Positions 28,700-40,475 of a stretch of 64,000 nucleotides of DNA are shown piece after piece. Source of the DNA: Streptomyces cirratus. GTDB taxonomy: Bacteria; Actinomycetota; Actinomycetes; Streptomycetales; Streptomycetaceae. Under the pieces are notes generated by a model. That model saw only the letters and a list, made by a program, of their open reading frames with translations. It searched no databases and was not told where the DNA came from. Position 1 is the first letter of the stretch, and each line of letters begins with the position of its first letter. The stretch is from contig NZ_BMVP01000020.1 in NCBI RefSeq assembly GCF_014650775.1, positions 1 through 64,000 of the forward strand. Direction: 5' to 3'. Made by a program: the position numbers and the translations under genes.

Positions 28700-30238
28700 T
28701 CAGTTGGGAATGGAGCAGTTGGGGTCGGGGGCGCGGCCCGCGGGCCAGGCGATGCCGTCGAAGGCGGCCGTCTTGCTCGCCGGGTCGAGATGGACGATGG
28801 AGACGGCCTTGTTGTACGGGTTGCCGTACTGGTCGAGGCAGATCCAGCCGCTGGCGCCCTCGACCCGGTTGTTGCCGTGCAGCCGCAGCCAGCTGTCGGC
28901 GACCTCGGAGAGGGACGGCATCTTCACGCTGCCCACGGCGTCGTTGCGGATGCCCGCGATGGCGGTGGAGACCGCGTCGTAGGTGATGATGACGCGGCCG
29001 TCGGAGAGGTTGGCGGGGCCGATCGAGTCGGGCTCCTTGGTGCCGAACTTCTGGACCAGGTCGGTCAGCTCCTGCAGCGCGGCCTTGGAGCCGCCGGTCG
29101 GCGTCGTGCTTCGCTCCCCCCAGGCTTCGGGGTGGGCAAGGCCCGGGTAGCGAAGGGTGATGCCGGCGCCATTGGTGAGGGCGCCCCACTGGTCGGCGAA
29201 CTTCTCGTCGACCGTCAGGGTCGAGGCGTGCGAACCGCTGATGACGGTGTAGTGCTTGTTGCACTTGCGGTTGCTCAACTCGACGAGGAAGAGACGCAGT
29301 TGTACCGGCCGGCCGGCGAAGTAGAGGGTCTTCGCATCGGAGGAGCAGATGTCCGGCACCATCTGGTGGAAGTCGTTCGCGAGGTTGCCCTCGTCGTTGA
29401 AGTCGGGCGGCGACCGGAACGTCTCCGGGGCGTTGGGCGCGCCCTTGGCCAGCTTCTCGAAGGTCTGGCGCAGGCTGGCCAGGTAGTTGTCGCCCTCGCG
29501 GATGTCCTCGACCACCAGCGTCTCTGCGGGCTTGATGTCCGACCCGTACGCGGCGAGGGCGTCGGCCTGGTCGGTGTTGCCGGGGGCGATCCGGGCCAGG
29601 CCCGGGTAGCGGTGCGGGTCGGCTGCGGTGTTCTTGATGTCGTCCGCGGTCATGGGACCCGCGACGACCGGGATCCCCTTGTCCTTCGTGAGGTAGCGGA
29701 CGGCCTCTTCGGTCTCGGTGATGCTGATGTTGATGCCGGCGACGGCGCGCAGGTTCTCCTTCTTGTCGGCCGCGGCCCGCGCGAGCTGGTCGGCGACGGT
29801 ACGCCACTGCTCGTAACCCCGGCCGGGGTTGGCGAGCACCAGCCGGATGGGCGGCTGCTTGCCGTTGGCCTGGTGGTTGGCGCGGTACTGGGCCAGATAG
29901 GCGCCCTGCACCTGCTCGACGTACTCCTGCTGCTCCGCTTGGGTGTCGGAGATCATGGGGATCATCAGGGCGACCGTGGCTGGTGACTTCCCTGCGACGC
30001 TGTCGTTCTCCGCCTTGATGCGGCCGGTGACCTGCTTCAACGACGGGGCGAATAAGAAACCGCCGTCGGTGACGCCGACGCACTCGTGCCGGGGGCCCCG
30101 CTTCGCCACGCCGGGGGCGCAGGCCGGGTCCTCGGCGAGCCACCGGTCGTAGGAGACGTAGCCGCCGGTTCCCAGGACGACGGCGACGGCGGCGATCAGC
30201 AGGGCGCGGTTCAGCGGTCCGGCGGGCCAGAGTGTCAT
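28700..30238 (-). CDS. Type 1 periplasmic-binding-like membrane-anchored protein
   Basis: 512 residues. One hydrophobic helix (residues 9-27, RALLIAAVAVVLGTGGYVSY) acts as an uncleaved anchor; no lipobox is seen. The body matches a type 1 periplasmic-binding fold as in branched-chain amino acid receptors: VALMIPMISDTQAEQQEYVE, AVAGINISITETEEAVRYLT, GIPVVAGPMTADDI, ETLVVEDIREGDNYLASL, TLYFAGRPVQLRLF. Its ATG overlaps the stop of the NTPase gene by 4 bases, so the two are translationally coupled. There are no transporter permease genes nearby, so it is likely a ligand sensor rather than a transport component. Confidence 0.82.
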   Translation of the reverse strand: MTLWPAGPLNRALLIAAVAVVLGTGGYVSYDRWLAEDPACAPGVAKRGPRHECVGVTDGGFLFAPSLKQVTGRIKAENDSVAGKSPATVALMIPMISDTQAEQQEYVEQVQGAYLAQYRANHQANGKQPPIRLVLANPGRGYEQWRTVADQLARAAADKKENLRAVAGINISITETEEAVRYLTKDKGIPVVAGPMTADDIKNTAADPHRYPGLARIAPGNTDQADALAAYGSDIKPAETLVVEDIREGDNYLASLRQTFEKLAKGAPNAPETFRSPPDFNDEGNLANDFHQMVPDICSSDAKTLYFAGRPVQLRLFLVELSNRKCNKHYTVISGSHASTLTVDEKFADQWGALTNGAGITLRYPGLAHPEAWGERSTTPTGGSKAALQELTDLVQKFGTKEPDSIGPANLSDGRVIITYDAVSTAIAGIRNDAVGSVKMPSLSEVADSWLRLHGNNRVEGASGWICLDQYGNPYNKAVSIVHLDPASKTAAFDGIAWPAGRAPDPNCSIPN

Positions 30239-32337
30239 GGGCGGGGCTCTCCGTAGGTCGGCAGATCGGGTGCCTGGATCCAGCGGTTCAGCAACCGGGG
30301 CCACTGCTCGTAGGCCTGGTAGAAGACCTCCTGGGGGCCGACGGTGCTGTTCTGGGCCAGGGTGAGCAGCTGCAGCCGGACTGCGCCGACTTTCCTCGGG
30401 TCGGGGTGTGCGAGGGGGTGCGACTGCCGCCACAGGTTGAGGACGAGGAGCTGCACGGCTTGGCGCACGGGGTCGTTGTCGGCCGGGAGCCGGTCTTCCA
30501 CGGGATCCGCAGCCGGGACGGCCGGATGCTCCGGGGGATGCGGTGCGGCGCAGACCAGGTTGAGAGTGGCGAGCCACCCCGGCGCGTCCTGCTCGGCCAG
30601 GCGGCTGTGCAGGGCGCGCACGACGACGTCGGTGTCACCGATCGCGAGCGAGTGGTGCAAGTAGCAGGCCTCGCGCGGGTCGGCGGCGCCCGGCGCGTAC
30701 AGGAGGCGCAGCCGCCGGTGGCTGCTCCGCCAGTCCCCGCCCCCGGGCGCCGCGCCGGTGCGGGTGCGGAGGTCGTGTACGAGCAGGGCCCGCAGGGTGG
30801 GATCACCGACGAAGGGGCCGCCGGTGCCGGGCCAGGGGTGATGGCTCCAGCAGTCCTTCCGCAACAGGCGCTTGGTTTGCGCGACCGGCACTCTGGCGGT
30901 CGCCGCCGCGGGCTGTCCGTCAGCTCCGTGCGGCACGTGGTCGGCGTCGAGCGCGTGGGCGGCCGCGTCGTCGAGAGCCGGGGTGTAGGAGGCGAGGCGG
31001 GCCCGGGTCTCGGCGTCGGGGATCAGGAGCCGGAGCAGCCGCTCGTACACGGGCAGCGTCGGCCCGTCTTCGAGCGGCAGCTCGAGCGGCAAGTCGAGCA
31101 GCGCGCCGTGGTCGACGGGCTCATGGAGACCGATCTTCTGCCGGACGGACAGCACCAGGGCGTGGGCCATCCCGGCGCGCCCGGCGCTGAGCCGGTGGAT
31201 CACGTGGGCGGTGTCGGGCCCCGGCCGGTTGTCGCCGAACATCTCCTTGACCTCGTCGAGGTCGAGCTGTGCCATCGGCAGCCTCAGCACCCAGCCGGCC
31301 GCCGTCTGGGGCCTTTCCTGCCGCCAGTACGGGCCCGCCGCACTCCTCGTCGACGGGGCGGTGCCCTCGGAGTCGGGCACGGCGGACTCCTGGGCGAGGG
31401 CCGCCGCGACGACGCCGGGGCGCGTACGCGTGGGCTCGTCGTGCCAGGCGCGGGTCAGCGCGTCCAGGACCGTCACACCCAGCGGGGTGTGGACGTTGTC
31501 CAGGAGCAGCAGCGGGCGCGGCACCCGGTTCTTGAGGCGCATCCAGGTGTAGTGGTCGGCCATGTCCTCCAGGAGCGCGGCCACCAAGTGGTGCTCCGCC
31601 CGCCGCCGGTCGCCCCCGTCGCCGCGGAAACACAGGGCGAGATCCGTCAACTGGGCGTGTCCGTCCCCCTGCGGGCCGACCCGACGGCCGGCCCACCACC
31701 CCAGGCCCTGCTTGTTGGCGCGCGGACCGAGCAGTTCGGTGGTGACGATGTCGGTGAGCGGCCCCACGAGTTCGCTCACCCCGGGTCCCAGCCCCGCTGC
31801 GGCGGTGACGCCTTGGGTGACCTGTCCGATCCAGCCCGCCACCCGCTGGTTGCGCGCCTGGAGGTCGGGCTGGCTCTCCCGCAACAGGCCCGCGAGGCGG
31901 CGACGGGCGGCCTGGAGCTCGGCGGGCTGGACGTCCTCGGACTGCCAGCTGGTGACCGCGAGCAGCCCCTGGGTGAGCCGGGGGAAGGACAACTTCCCGG
32001 CGAACTCGTTCGGCTTCCGGCTCAACCCGTCCATGAGGTAGAAGAGCAGGTCCGAGGTGCGCGAGGCGTTCGCCGTGGTCTCGTCGGCCAGGGAGGCGAG
32101 CCCCGGCTGGCCGAAGTCCGCCGCCCCGAGGTCTGCGTACGCCTGCGGTATGCGCTGCGCGTATCGCTTCGAGAGCTCCTTCAGCAGCGCGGTCTTGCCG
32201 GTGAGCCGCCCGCCGCCGCACTCGATCAGCAGCGGAGTCCCGCCCGGTATCCGCAGCCGGGCGGCTCCTTGCGATTCCAGCCCCACCAGTGAAGGCACGA
32301 TGGCATCGAGCACTGCCGCCCGTCCGTACAGCGTCAC
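30235..32337 (-). CDS. P-loop (STAND-like) NTPase
   Basis: 700 residues. Walker A is ECGGGRLTGKTALL (P-loop residues 41-48, Gly-Gly-Gly-Arg-Leu-Thr-Gly-Lys-Thr), and a Walker B-like PLLLLDNVH lies near residue 275. TAHVIHRLSAGRAGMAHALV around 400 resembles the winged-helix part of STAND/AAA NTPases. The C-terminal 250 residues are helical with repeated RALLVHDLR, LYHHSLAIGD-like segments suggesting TPR-type repeats. No signal peptide. Coupled by a 4-base overlap to an extracellular binding-fold protein, it may form a sensor/NTPase pair. I do not recognise a named system. Confidence 0.75.
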   Translation of the reverse strand: MTLYGRAAVLDAIVPSLVGLESQGAARLRIPGGTPLLIECGGGRLTGKTALLKELSKRYAQRIPQAYADLGAADFGQPGLASLADETTANASRTSDLLFYLMDGLSRKPNEFAGKLSFPRLTQGLLAVTSWQSEDVQPAELQAARRRLAGLLRESQPDLQARNQRVAGWIGQVTQGVTAAAGLGPGVSELVGPLTDIVTTELLGPRANKQGLGWWAGRRVGPQGDGHAQLTDLALCFRGDGGDRRRAEHHLVAALLEDMADHYTWMRLKNRVPRPLLLLDNVHTPLGVTVLDALTRAWHDEPTRTRPGVVAAALAQESAVPDSEGTAPSTRSAAGPYWRQERPQTAAGWVLRLPMAQLDLDEVKEMFGDNRPGPDTAHVIHRLSAGRAGMAHALVLSVRQKIGLHEPVDHGALLDLPLELPLEDGPTLPVYERLLRLLIPDAETRARLASYTPALDDAAAHALDADHVPHGADGQPAAATARVPVAQTKRLLRKDCWSHHPWPGTGGPFVGDPTLRALLVHDLRTRTGAAPGGGDWRSSHRRLRLLYAPGAADPREACYLHHSLAIGDTDVVVRALHSRLAEQDAPGWLATLNLVCAAPHPPEHPAVPAADPVEDRLPADNDPVRQAVQLLVLNLWRQSHPLAHPDPRKVGAVRLQLLTLAQNSTVGPQEVFYQAYEQWPRLLNRWIQAPDLPTYGEPRP

Positions 32338-32642
32338 CCTGACCCCCAGTCATGCGGCTCGATGGCGCACCGCCGCCGCATGGAAAGGAGCGTAAGGGGA
32401 CGGCTACACGTCGCAACCGGCATTCGACGAAGCCGCACCTCGCGGTTACGTTTTCGTGACCCACAGTGGGCGGAACACTCCTTTGGCCCCTTGTGTCGCT
32501 GTCATCGCCACGTCCCCACAGGCACACCGGTCCAGACCCCGGAACCGTATGCCGTTGTCGAACCGCGTAGTGCGCACCCGTCTGGCGTGGTGGGAACGCC
32601 TCGCGGAGCGAGGTGAAACCGCACCGCGCCCACGTCGGCCGG
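32338..32642. other. Spacer before the NTPase gene
   Basis: 305 bases with no gene seen. It holds the promoter of the minus-strand NTPase/binding-protein pair and the downstream end of the pentapeptide remnant. Confidence 0.4.
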
Positions 32643-32928
32643 TCACGATGGTGGCGAGGTCCCGGATGGAGCGTCCGAGGGCGGCGGGAGGCCGCGTGCT
32701 CCTTTGAGCTTGGCGCAGCTGGGCTTCACAGCCGTAAGAGTGGCGCAGGTGAGATCCGCGTCCGTGAGGTCGGCCTTCGACAGGTCGGCATTGGTCAGGT
32801 CCGCCCCAGACAGACCGGCATGCGCCAGGTCCACTCCCGAGAGATTCGCATCGCTGAGGTCTGCTCCCGTGAAAATCGTTCCGGGCGGGAGGATGGCCCC
32901 CCTCTTCGTACGGATGCGCGGGCTTCCG
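32643..32928 (-). pseudogene. 5'-truncated pentapeptide-repeat protein
   Basis: The frame reads KRGAILPPGTIFTGADLSDA, then about nine A-D/N-L-x-x units (ANLSG, AGLSG, ADLTN, ADLSK, ADLTD, ADLTC and others), and ends in a Ser/Pro tail. Pentapeptide repeats form a right-handed beta helix. There is no start codon before the repeats; upstream sequence is an IS110-type transposase remnant in the opposite direction. I conclude that an insertion removed the beginning of the gene. Confidence 0.65.
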
Positions 32929-32929
32929 G

Positions 32930-33462
32930 CCCCGGAGATCTGGCCGGCGAAGCGACGAGGACCAGCAACCGGCTGCGGGCCTGCTCACACAAATCCACCC
33001 ATCACTGGAACGGGTGCTGGGCCCGCGAGTGCAGCACCCGGCGGTGCTCAAGCTCCTCGACCAGTTCGGCTCCCCGGCCCAGATCCGCACAGCCGGACGC
33101 CGTCGGCTCGTGACCTTGATACGACCAAAAGCACCGCGAACGGCCGGGCGACTGGTCGAGCACATCTTCACCGTGCTCGACGAGCAGACCGTCGTCGTCC
33201 CGGGCACGGATGCGGCCGCACTGATCGTCCCCAGCCTCGCCGGCTCGCTCCAAGCCGTGCTTGACCAGCGAAGACTCCTCGACCGCCCACCTCGCCGCCT
33301 ACGCCGGCCTCGCCCCAGCGACCCGCAGTCCCGGCTCGTCAATCCGCGGCGAGCAACCGTCCCGCCGCGGAAACAAGCAGCTCAAAGGGGTTTTCTTCCG
33401 TGCTCTTCGCGATGCTCCGCGACGGCACCTTCTACGAACCCCAACCCGCCCCCACGGGTTGA
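32930..33462 (+). mobile_element. IS110-family transposase remnant
   Basis: Pieces in changing frames read LAGEATRTSNRLR, LLTQIHPSLERVLGPRVQHP, AGRRRLVTLIRPKAP, LDEQTVVVPGTDAAALIVPS, HLAAYAGLAPATRSPGSSIR, RRGNKQLKGVFF and finally VLFAMLRDGTFYEPQPA ending at a TGA at 33460. These are the C-terminal landmarks of IS110/IS902 (DEDD) transposases. The N-terminal catalytic half is absent and there are at least three frameshifts plus an internal deletion before VLFAMLRDG. Confidence 0.85.
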
Positions 33463-33535
33463 CGAAACCCATAGGGCCTCCCGAACACCCCGTCTGCCAG
33501 GCCGTCGCCGCCGCTGCGCTCCCCCGTGGTCATGC

Positions 33536-33826
33536 CTATTCCTCCGGCGGTGTGGGCTGCTGTTCGGCACCCTCGAACAGGTAGGCGTAGAGCGCCTGAA
33601 GATAGGCCCGCAGGCTCTCCACATCCGGAAATTCGATGTTGGTCAGCCGCTCATATTCCGGCGGACCGAACGATTCGTCCTGAAGCACATGCTTGAGGCC
33701 TTCACGAACTGCCTCCACATAGGATTCGTTGAACGACATCAACGTGCGACGGAGGTAGCCGCTCGTGTCGTATCCCTGCTCGGAATCCAGGTATGTGCTG
33801 AGGAAACCCTCGAAGCGCTTGTCCAT
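33536..33826 (-). CDS. Probable immunity protein
   Basis: 96 residues, acidic, no signal peptide: MDKRFEGFLSTYLDSEQGYD, then an all-helical body with SYVEAVREGLKHVL and LRAYLQALYAYLFEG and a disordered EEQ/Pro tail. Size, acidity and the F-x-x-F-L-x-x-Y-x-x start resemble contact-dependent growth inhibition immunity proteins. It begins 12 bases after the stop of the toxin-like gene, exactly where an immunity gene is expected in polymorphic toxin loci. The assignment rests on position and general likeness; no family was proven. Confidence 0.65.
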   Translation of the reverse strand: MDKRFEGFLSTYLDSEQGYDTSGYLRRTLMSFNESYVEAVREGLKHVLQDESFGPPEYERLTNIEFPDVESLRAYLQALYAYLFEGAEQQPTPPEE

Positions 33827-33838
33827 ACACCTGCTCCT

Positions 33839-35565
<1,727 letters not shown>

Positions 35566-35569
<4 letters not shown>

Positions 35570-38500
35570 GGACGAGTCCCCTTCTCGCGGGCGCACTCCA
35601 GCGCCACCCGTACCGCCGTCTCCGCCACCACCGCGCGCAGGCTCGGTCCCGCCGCGCAGGCCATCGCGAAGGCCCGCGTCACGTGCTCCTCCGTCGTACC
35701 GCCCGACACCGCCGCCACCGCGTCGCGCAGCCCGCTGCGTTCTACGTCCCCGATCCGGGCGTGGACCCGCTCCTGCCGGTACCCCGGCAGGGCGTGGATC
35801 TGGAGGCGGTGGTCCGCCCCCGAGGTGCCGGTCAGGACCAGGCCCCGGGAGGCCCACTCGGCCTCGTGGTCCGGGTAGGTGTGCGGGCCGTCCGGAACGA
35901 GGGTCCTGGTCCGGTGGATGACCCGGATCACGTCCCGGAAGCGGTAGTTCGCGTACGTGTAGCGCCGCGGGTCGCCGCCCGGCGGGTCGGTGCCCAGCAG
36001 TTCGGCGCGAAGCACGGCGTGCAGGCGCCGGGCGAAGTCGCCCGGGTCGACCTCGTCGCGCATCAGGGACTCGCGGGCGGACACCGCACGTTCCACCCCG
36101 TACACCAGGGTGCATTCCAGGTCGCGGTCCGGGAGCGCCGTCAACGCGGTCCGGACCCGGCCGGACGGGCCCGGCGCGTCCTTGCCCATCGCCTGGGCCG
36201 AGGCCGCCACGTCCGTCCAGATCAGCTGGAGGGGCTCCACGGAGCGGTGATGGGAGTCGTTCATCGTGCGCAGGGTGCACGGCTCGCGGCGGCAGGAGGT
36301 CCCGCACAGCGGGCTGCGGCTGCCGAGCAGCGGCGGCTTCGTCGACGCGTCCTCGGCGCTCTCGGCGTGCTCCCCGTGCGGGACGGCCGTCAGGACGGGC
36401 CGGTCCATGCCGTCGGCGGCGATGGCGGCCCGTCCGGGCGGCAGGGCGACGACGTTCTCGCTCTGCTCGGGCTGGAGGTTCATCGTCGCGCCGACCGCGC
36501 GCCGGTCGTCCTCGGCGGGCAGCCGGTGCATGATCTTCAGCGCGCTGTTCTTGATGACGTCGGGCAGGATCTTGCTGGGGATCTGCTCGACGATCACGAC
36601 GCCCTCGCCGTACGCCCGGATCTCCGCGAGCAGGGAGGCGAAGAGCTCGACTGCGGCGGCCGCCGGCCCGTCCTCCACGTTCTTCAGGAGCCGGTGCGCC
36701 TCCTCCACCACCAGGACGTGGCGCAGCGGGACCCCGCCGGCGCCGTGGTGCACCCGCAGGTGTTCGACCAGGCGGATGAGCACCGCGCCGATGAGGAAGG
36801 CCTTGTCCTGGTCGTTGGTGATCGTCTCCAGTTCGAGGACCACGTTCCCGGCGAGCAGCCCGGCGATGTCCAGGGGATGGCCGCCCTCGAAGAACCGGCC
36901 CGGCGCGCCCTCCCGCAGCGAGCCCATCCGGACGTCGACGAAGCCCCGCACGTCCGCGGTGACCTCCTTGCCGTACCCGATCATCTCGACGACCTGCCGG
37001 GCGGTGGCCTGGAGTTCGCCCAGGGTCGGGTAGCGGGCCGTCCGCGGCTCGTCCGGCTCGTCCAGTACGTACTTGGGCTTGTGGGCCGGGCGCGGTTCGC
37101 CGGTGACGAGGTCCCATCCGGCGGCCGTGTAGCACTGGGACAGGGCCCGCGACAGCACCTGCGGGAAGGGCTCGTGCCCTTCGAACGCCGCGAGGAACAG
37201 GGCCCGTACGAGGTCCACGTGGCTCTGCAGCGGAAAGCCCGGCTCCGGCTCCAGCGGGTTGAGCGAGGCGGGGGCCACGTCCACGTCACCGGGCCGGATC
37301 ACGGTGACGCGCCGGGCGCGCTCGGGTCCCCCCGCCGCGGCGAGGCGGCCGGCTATACGCGCGTACTCGGCCTTCGCCGGCTCGACCGCCAGCCAGGGGA
37401 TCGGCCGGTCGTGCGTGGACAGGGCGGTGAGCAGGCTCCGTACCGTCTGGGACTTGCCCGAGCCGGTCGCCCCGCAGACGAATGCGTGCCGGTTGAGGGT
37501 GGAGCGGGAGACGTGGAGCCGGTCGGCGGGCATGAGGGCCTCGTCGAGGATGTCGCCGATCAGGAAGGCGTCGGCGTCGTGTCCCGTGTCGTCGGAGGTG
37601 ACGTCGAACCGGTTCGGGGCCACCGTACGGATGCCCGGGAGCTCCCGCGCGGGCGGCCGGGCCAGCGCCGCGACCAGTTCGGCGGGGGCGACGAAGGGCA
37701 CGCTGCCCGGCGGTCCGGCGGCGCCCGCGGCCGGGGCCGCCGCCGGTTGCGGCGTGACGGTGGTCAGCGCCTCGGCGAAGGGCATCGGCCGCCGCGCCGG
37801 TACGAGCACGTACGGCAGCTCGTCGAGGTCGCCGGCGCCGCACAGCAGGGCCGCCGAGGCGAGCGCCGACTCGGGCCGCTCGGCGCCGACCAGCACGCGC
37901 ACGTTCCACACCCCGGTGGCCAGGGCCCGGGTCAGCTCTCGGTAGCGGGCCTCGGCCCGGTCGGCAGCCACCCGGTCGGCGGCGGAGTTCTCGCGCTGGC
38001 GCAGCCGGGGCAGCTGGACGGCGAGTGCCGTGCGCTCCTGGTCCAGTCGCTCGTACGGGACGGGCTCGGCCAGCACGAGCCAGGCGAAGGCGTCCGGCAG
38101 GTGGGCGACCGCGTCGTCGAAGGAGCCGCGGCGTTCGCCCGGGAGGGCGCGCTCGTCGTCGCCCAGGCGCAGGGCGTCGTGGGAGCCGGGGCAGGGGATC
38201 CAGAACGGCAGCCGTTCCAGCAGGGCGACCGTCTCGCCCGCCGGGACGTCGCGGGCGGTGGAGCCGGGCGGGTAGCGCAGGGGGCGCTGCGCACCGTCCG
38301 CGGCGGGCTCGTCGCCCGCGGGCGGGAAGCCGGGCGCTCCGCCCACCAGGAAGTGCAGCGGCCGGTGCCGGCCCGGGCGTATCCATGCCGCGGCCAGACC
38401 CGCCGGGCGGCGCTCCCCACCGGCCGAGGGCGCGGAGAGCACGGCGTGGGCCGCCGTGACGGCGGCGGCGAGCTGGGCGGCCGTACGGTCCTGCGTACGG

Positions 38501-38601
38501 CCGTCCTCGGGCCGCCGGGGCACGGTGATCAGGCGGTGGAAGCGGTACGCGCCGAGTCCGGCGGGCCGGGCCGCGCCCCCGGGCCCGGCACCGGGGCTCA
38601 C
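35566..38601 (-). CDS. HerA/VirB4-like ATPase
   Basis: 1011 residues from a GTG. The N-terminal 330 residues are a family-specific domain. Then SRSTLNRHAFVCGATGSGKS gives Walker A (about 371-380) and HVLVVEEAHRLL (about 627-637) Walker B; EIRAYGEGVVIVEQIPSKIL and NSALKIMHRLPAEDDRRAVG are the conserved downstream motifs of HerA/VirB4/FtsK hexameric pumps, including the arginine-finger region. A cysteine cluster (CGTSCRREPC, about 770-780) may bind zinc. It starts 4 bases inside the end of the preceding gene and overlaps the toxin-like gene by 4 bases, so the three are made together. It probably powers movement of DNA or protein at a membrane pore. Confidence 0.85.
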
Positions 38602-40475
38602 GTCAGGCTCGCGCGGGGGAGGGTGGAGAGCCGGGGCAGGAAGTTGATGCCGGGATTGCAGTCCCCGAACACGACGCGGCGGCCCGCCGGTCCGGTTTCG
38701 ACGAGGACCAGGCCGGTCGCCGGGAAGGCCTGGAGCTGGGTGGGCTCGACCGCGAACTCGTAGACGCGGCTGAGGTTCTCGCCGGTCGTCGTGGACCGGG
38801 CGGTGGAGGTGTTGGTCGAGTCCTGCCAGCTGCGCGAGAGGGAGGTCGAGAAGGACCTGGAGCTCCCCCAGCTGCTGCCGGAGGTGCCGCCGCCCCGGTT
38901 GGAGCCGTCCGTGTCCGAGACGCCCCGCTGCCCGCCGTAGCTGCTGCCGCGGCCCTCGGTAAGGGTCTCCCCGACCTGCCGGGTCAGCTGGTTGACGAGG
39001 AACTTGTGCTCCTGCCCGATGAACTGCGCGGCCGCCTTGGCCTCCTCGCCGTTGCCCATGCGCATGAACACCGTCGCGCTGTCCGATCCGCCGGCGACCT
39101 GGACGGTGCCCTCCCGCAGGTGTTCGAGCAGGAACACGAGCCGGACACCGGCCGCGCGGGCCTCGCGCGCCATCGATTCCAGGGCGTCACGGCCGAGGTG
39201 GTCGGCTCCGGCGACGACGAGGGTCCCCGAGCCGTGCGCCACGGCGCGGGTGCGCAGTGCGTGGACCAGCCGGAAGAAGACGAACCGGTCGGTGAGGTCC
39301 TTGCGGCGGCGCACGGAGTCCTCGGTCGTGACGATCGTCAGTCCGCCGGGCCTCCACCAGTCCGCGGCGCGGCCGCCGCCGGGGACGGCGGCCTCCTGCC
39401 CCCTGGGCGTGAGCAGCTCCGTCTGCGCCCGGACGTAGCGCAGTTCGTTCTGGACGCGCTCGCCCTGGCCCAGGAGGTCGACGGCCCGGGTGATCGACTC
39501 GACCTCGGTGGGGCCGAGCGGTCCGGGCGCGCCGGGGGCGGGATCGTAGACGCGGAGCAGGACGCGCAGCCCGGCGGCGAGCCGGGCGAAGGTGACGGGC
39601 CCTTCGAGCAGTTCCGCGACGGTGCGGACGAGGTCCACGTCGATGGTGTGGAGGTCCACGTCCGCGCCGGGCGGCCGCATGGTGCCCAGCGCCTCTGCCA
39701 TGGTCTCGGCCAGCTCCTCGGGAGTGAACTCCGCGCTCAGGTCGGCGTCGAGCAGGGCCCCGGGCATGGGTACGTGGGCGACGGCGATGTCGCGGCGCGC
39801 GGCGAGGCCGGCGAGTTCGAGGGCGACGGCCTGCTGGGTGAGGTCCAGGACGACGAGCGGGGCGCCACCGCCGAGGAGCGGCCCGCCGACCGTGGCGAGC
39901 AGGCTGGCCCAGCCGTTGCCCGTGCCGCCGAACACGTCGATCCGGCTGGGACCGGAGACGAGGGAGAGCGGGAACCAGGTGTCCAGCGTGTCGTTGTGCC
40001 GCAGGTGCTCCGCGTGGTGGGCGTCGATCCGGCTCTGCCAGGCGCGCCGGCGCTGCTCGTAGTCCCGCTGGGCGCTGGTGCGGGCGGCTTCCAGGCGCCG
40101 GCGGGCGGCCCTCAGCCTGGCGGCCGGGGAGGTCGCGGCCATGAGGACGATGAGGAGGACGACGACGACCACGACGGCGGACGGGCCGCCGGCCGCGTAG
40201 GCGACGATGCCCGCGAGCAGGAGGAGACAGCCCGTGCCCCTGTTCTTCCGGGCGGTCATGGCACGCTCCTCCATGGCGCGGACCTCGTCGCCGGAGGGTT
40301 CGGAGTAGACGGGCGGATGCTGGGCGTCCCGGTGTGCGGGGGGCGCGGACGGCTGGACGAACTCCCAGCCCCAGCGCTCCTGACCGGTGAAGACCCGCCG
40401 CGCCAGTTCCGCTCCGGCGTCCGGCTCCTCCCCGCCCCGAGGTTCGGTTGCCGGTGCGCTCTCGGCAGTGCTCAT
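38598..40475 (-). CDS. Membrane protein resembling a coupling ATPase with a degenerate P-loop
   Basis: 625 residues from an ATG with GGGGGG upstream. Two hydrophobic helices (about residues 82-115, CLLLLAGIVAYAAGGPSAVV then VVVLLIVLMAAT) are followed by a basic coiled-coil stretch. The cytosolic part has VFGGTGNGWASLL where a P-loop should be, with the Lys-Ser/Thr replaced by Trp-Ala, and LVVAGADHLGRDALESMARE then VRLVFLLEHLREG, like the TraM-recognition part of TraD/VirD4-type proteins. A Ser/Gly/Thr-rich insert near 520-560 precedes a C-terminal beta domain. It is the first gene of the four-gene operon and would be the membrane anchor or receptor for the HerA-like ATPase. Confidence 0.72.
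   Translation of the reverse strand: MSTAESAPATEPRGGEEPDAGAELARRVFTGQERWGWEFVQPSAPPAHRDAQHPPVYSEPSGDEVRAMEERAMTARKNRGTGCLLLLAGIVAYAAGGPSAVVVVVVLLIVLMAATSPAARLRAARRRLEAARTSAQRDYEQRRRAWQSRIDAHHAEHLRHNDTLDTWFPLSLVSGPSRIDVFGGTGNGWASLLATVGGPLLGGGAPLVVLDLTQQAVALELAGLAARRDIAVAHVPMPGALLDADLSAEFTPEELAETMAEALGTMRPPGADVDLHTIDVDLVRTVAELLEGPVTFARLAAGLRVLLRVYDPAPGAPGPLGPTEVESITRAVDLLGQGERVQNELRYVRAQTELLTPRGQEAAVPGGGRAADWWRPGGLTIVTTEDSVRRRKDLTDRFVFFRLVHALRTRAVAHGSGTLVVAGADHLGRDALESMAREARAAGVRLVFLLEHLREGTVQVAGGSDSATVFMRMGNGEEAKAAAQFIGQEHKFLVNQLTRQVGETLTEGRGSSYGGQRGVSDTDGSNRGGGTSGSSWGSSRSFSTSLSRSWQDSTNTSTARSTTTGENLSRVYEFAVEPTQLQAFPATGLVLVETGPAGRRVVFGDCNPGINFLPRLSTLPRASLT

Noticed and set aside
35570..37135. 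Minus-strand extension of the repeat protein by about 520 codons
   Set aside because: It overlaps the HerA-like gene completely; the ATG at 35569 with a 4-base overlap and a clean product start is much better.
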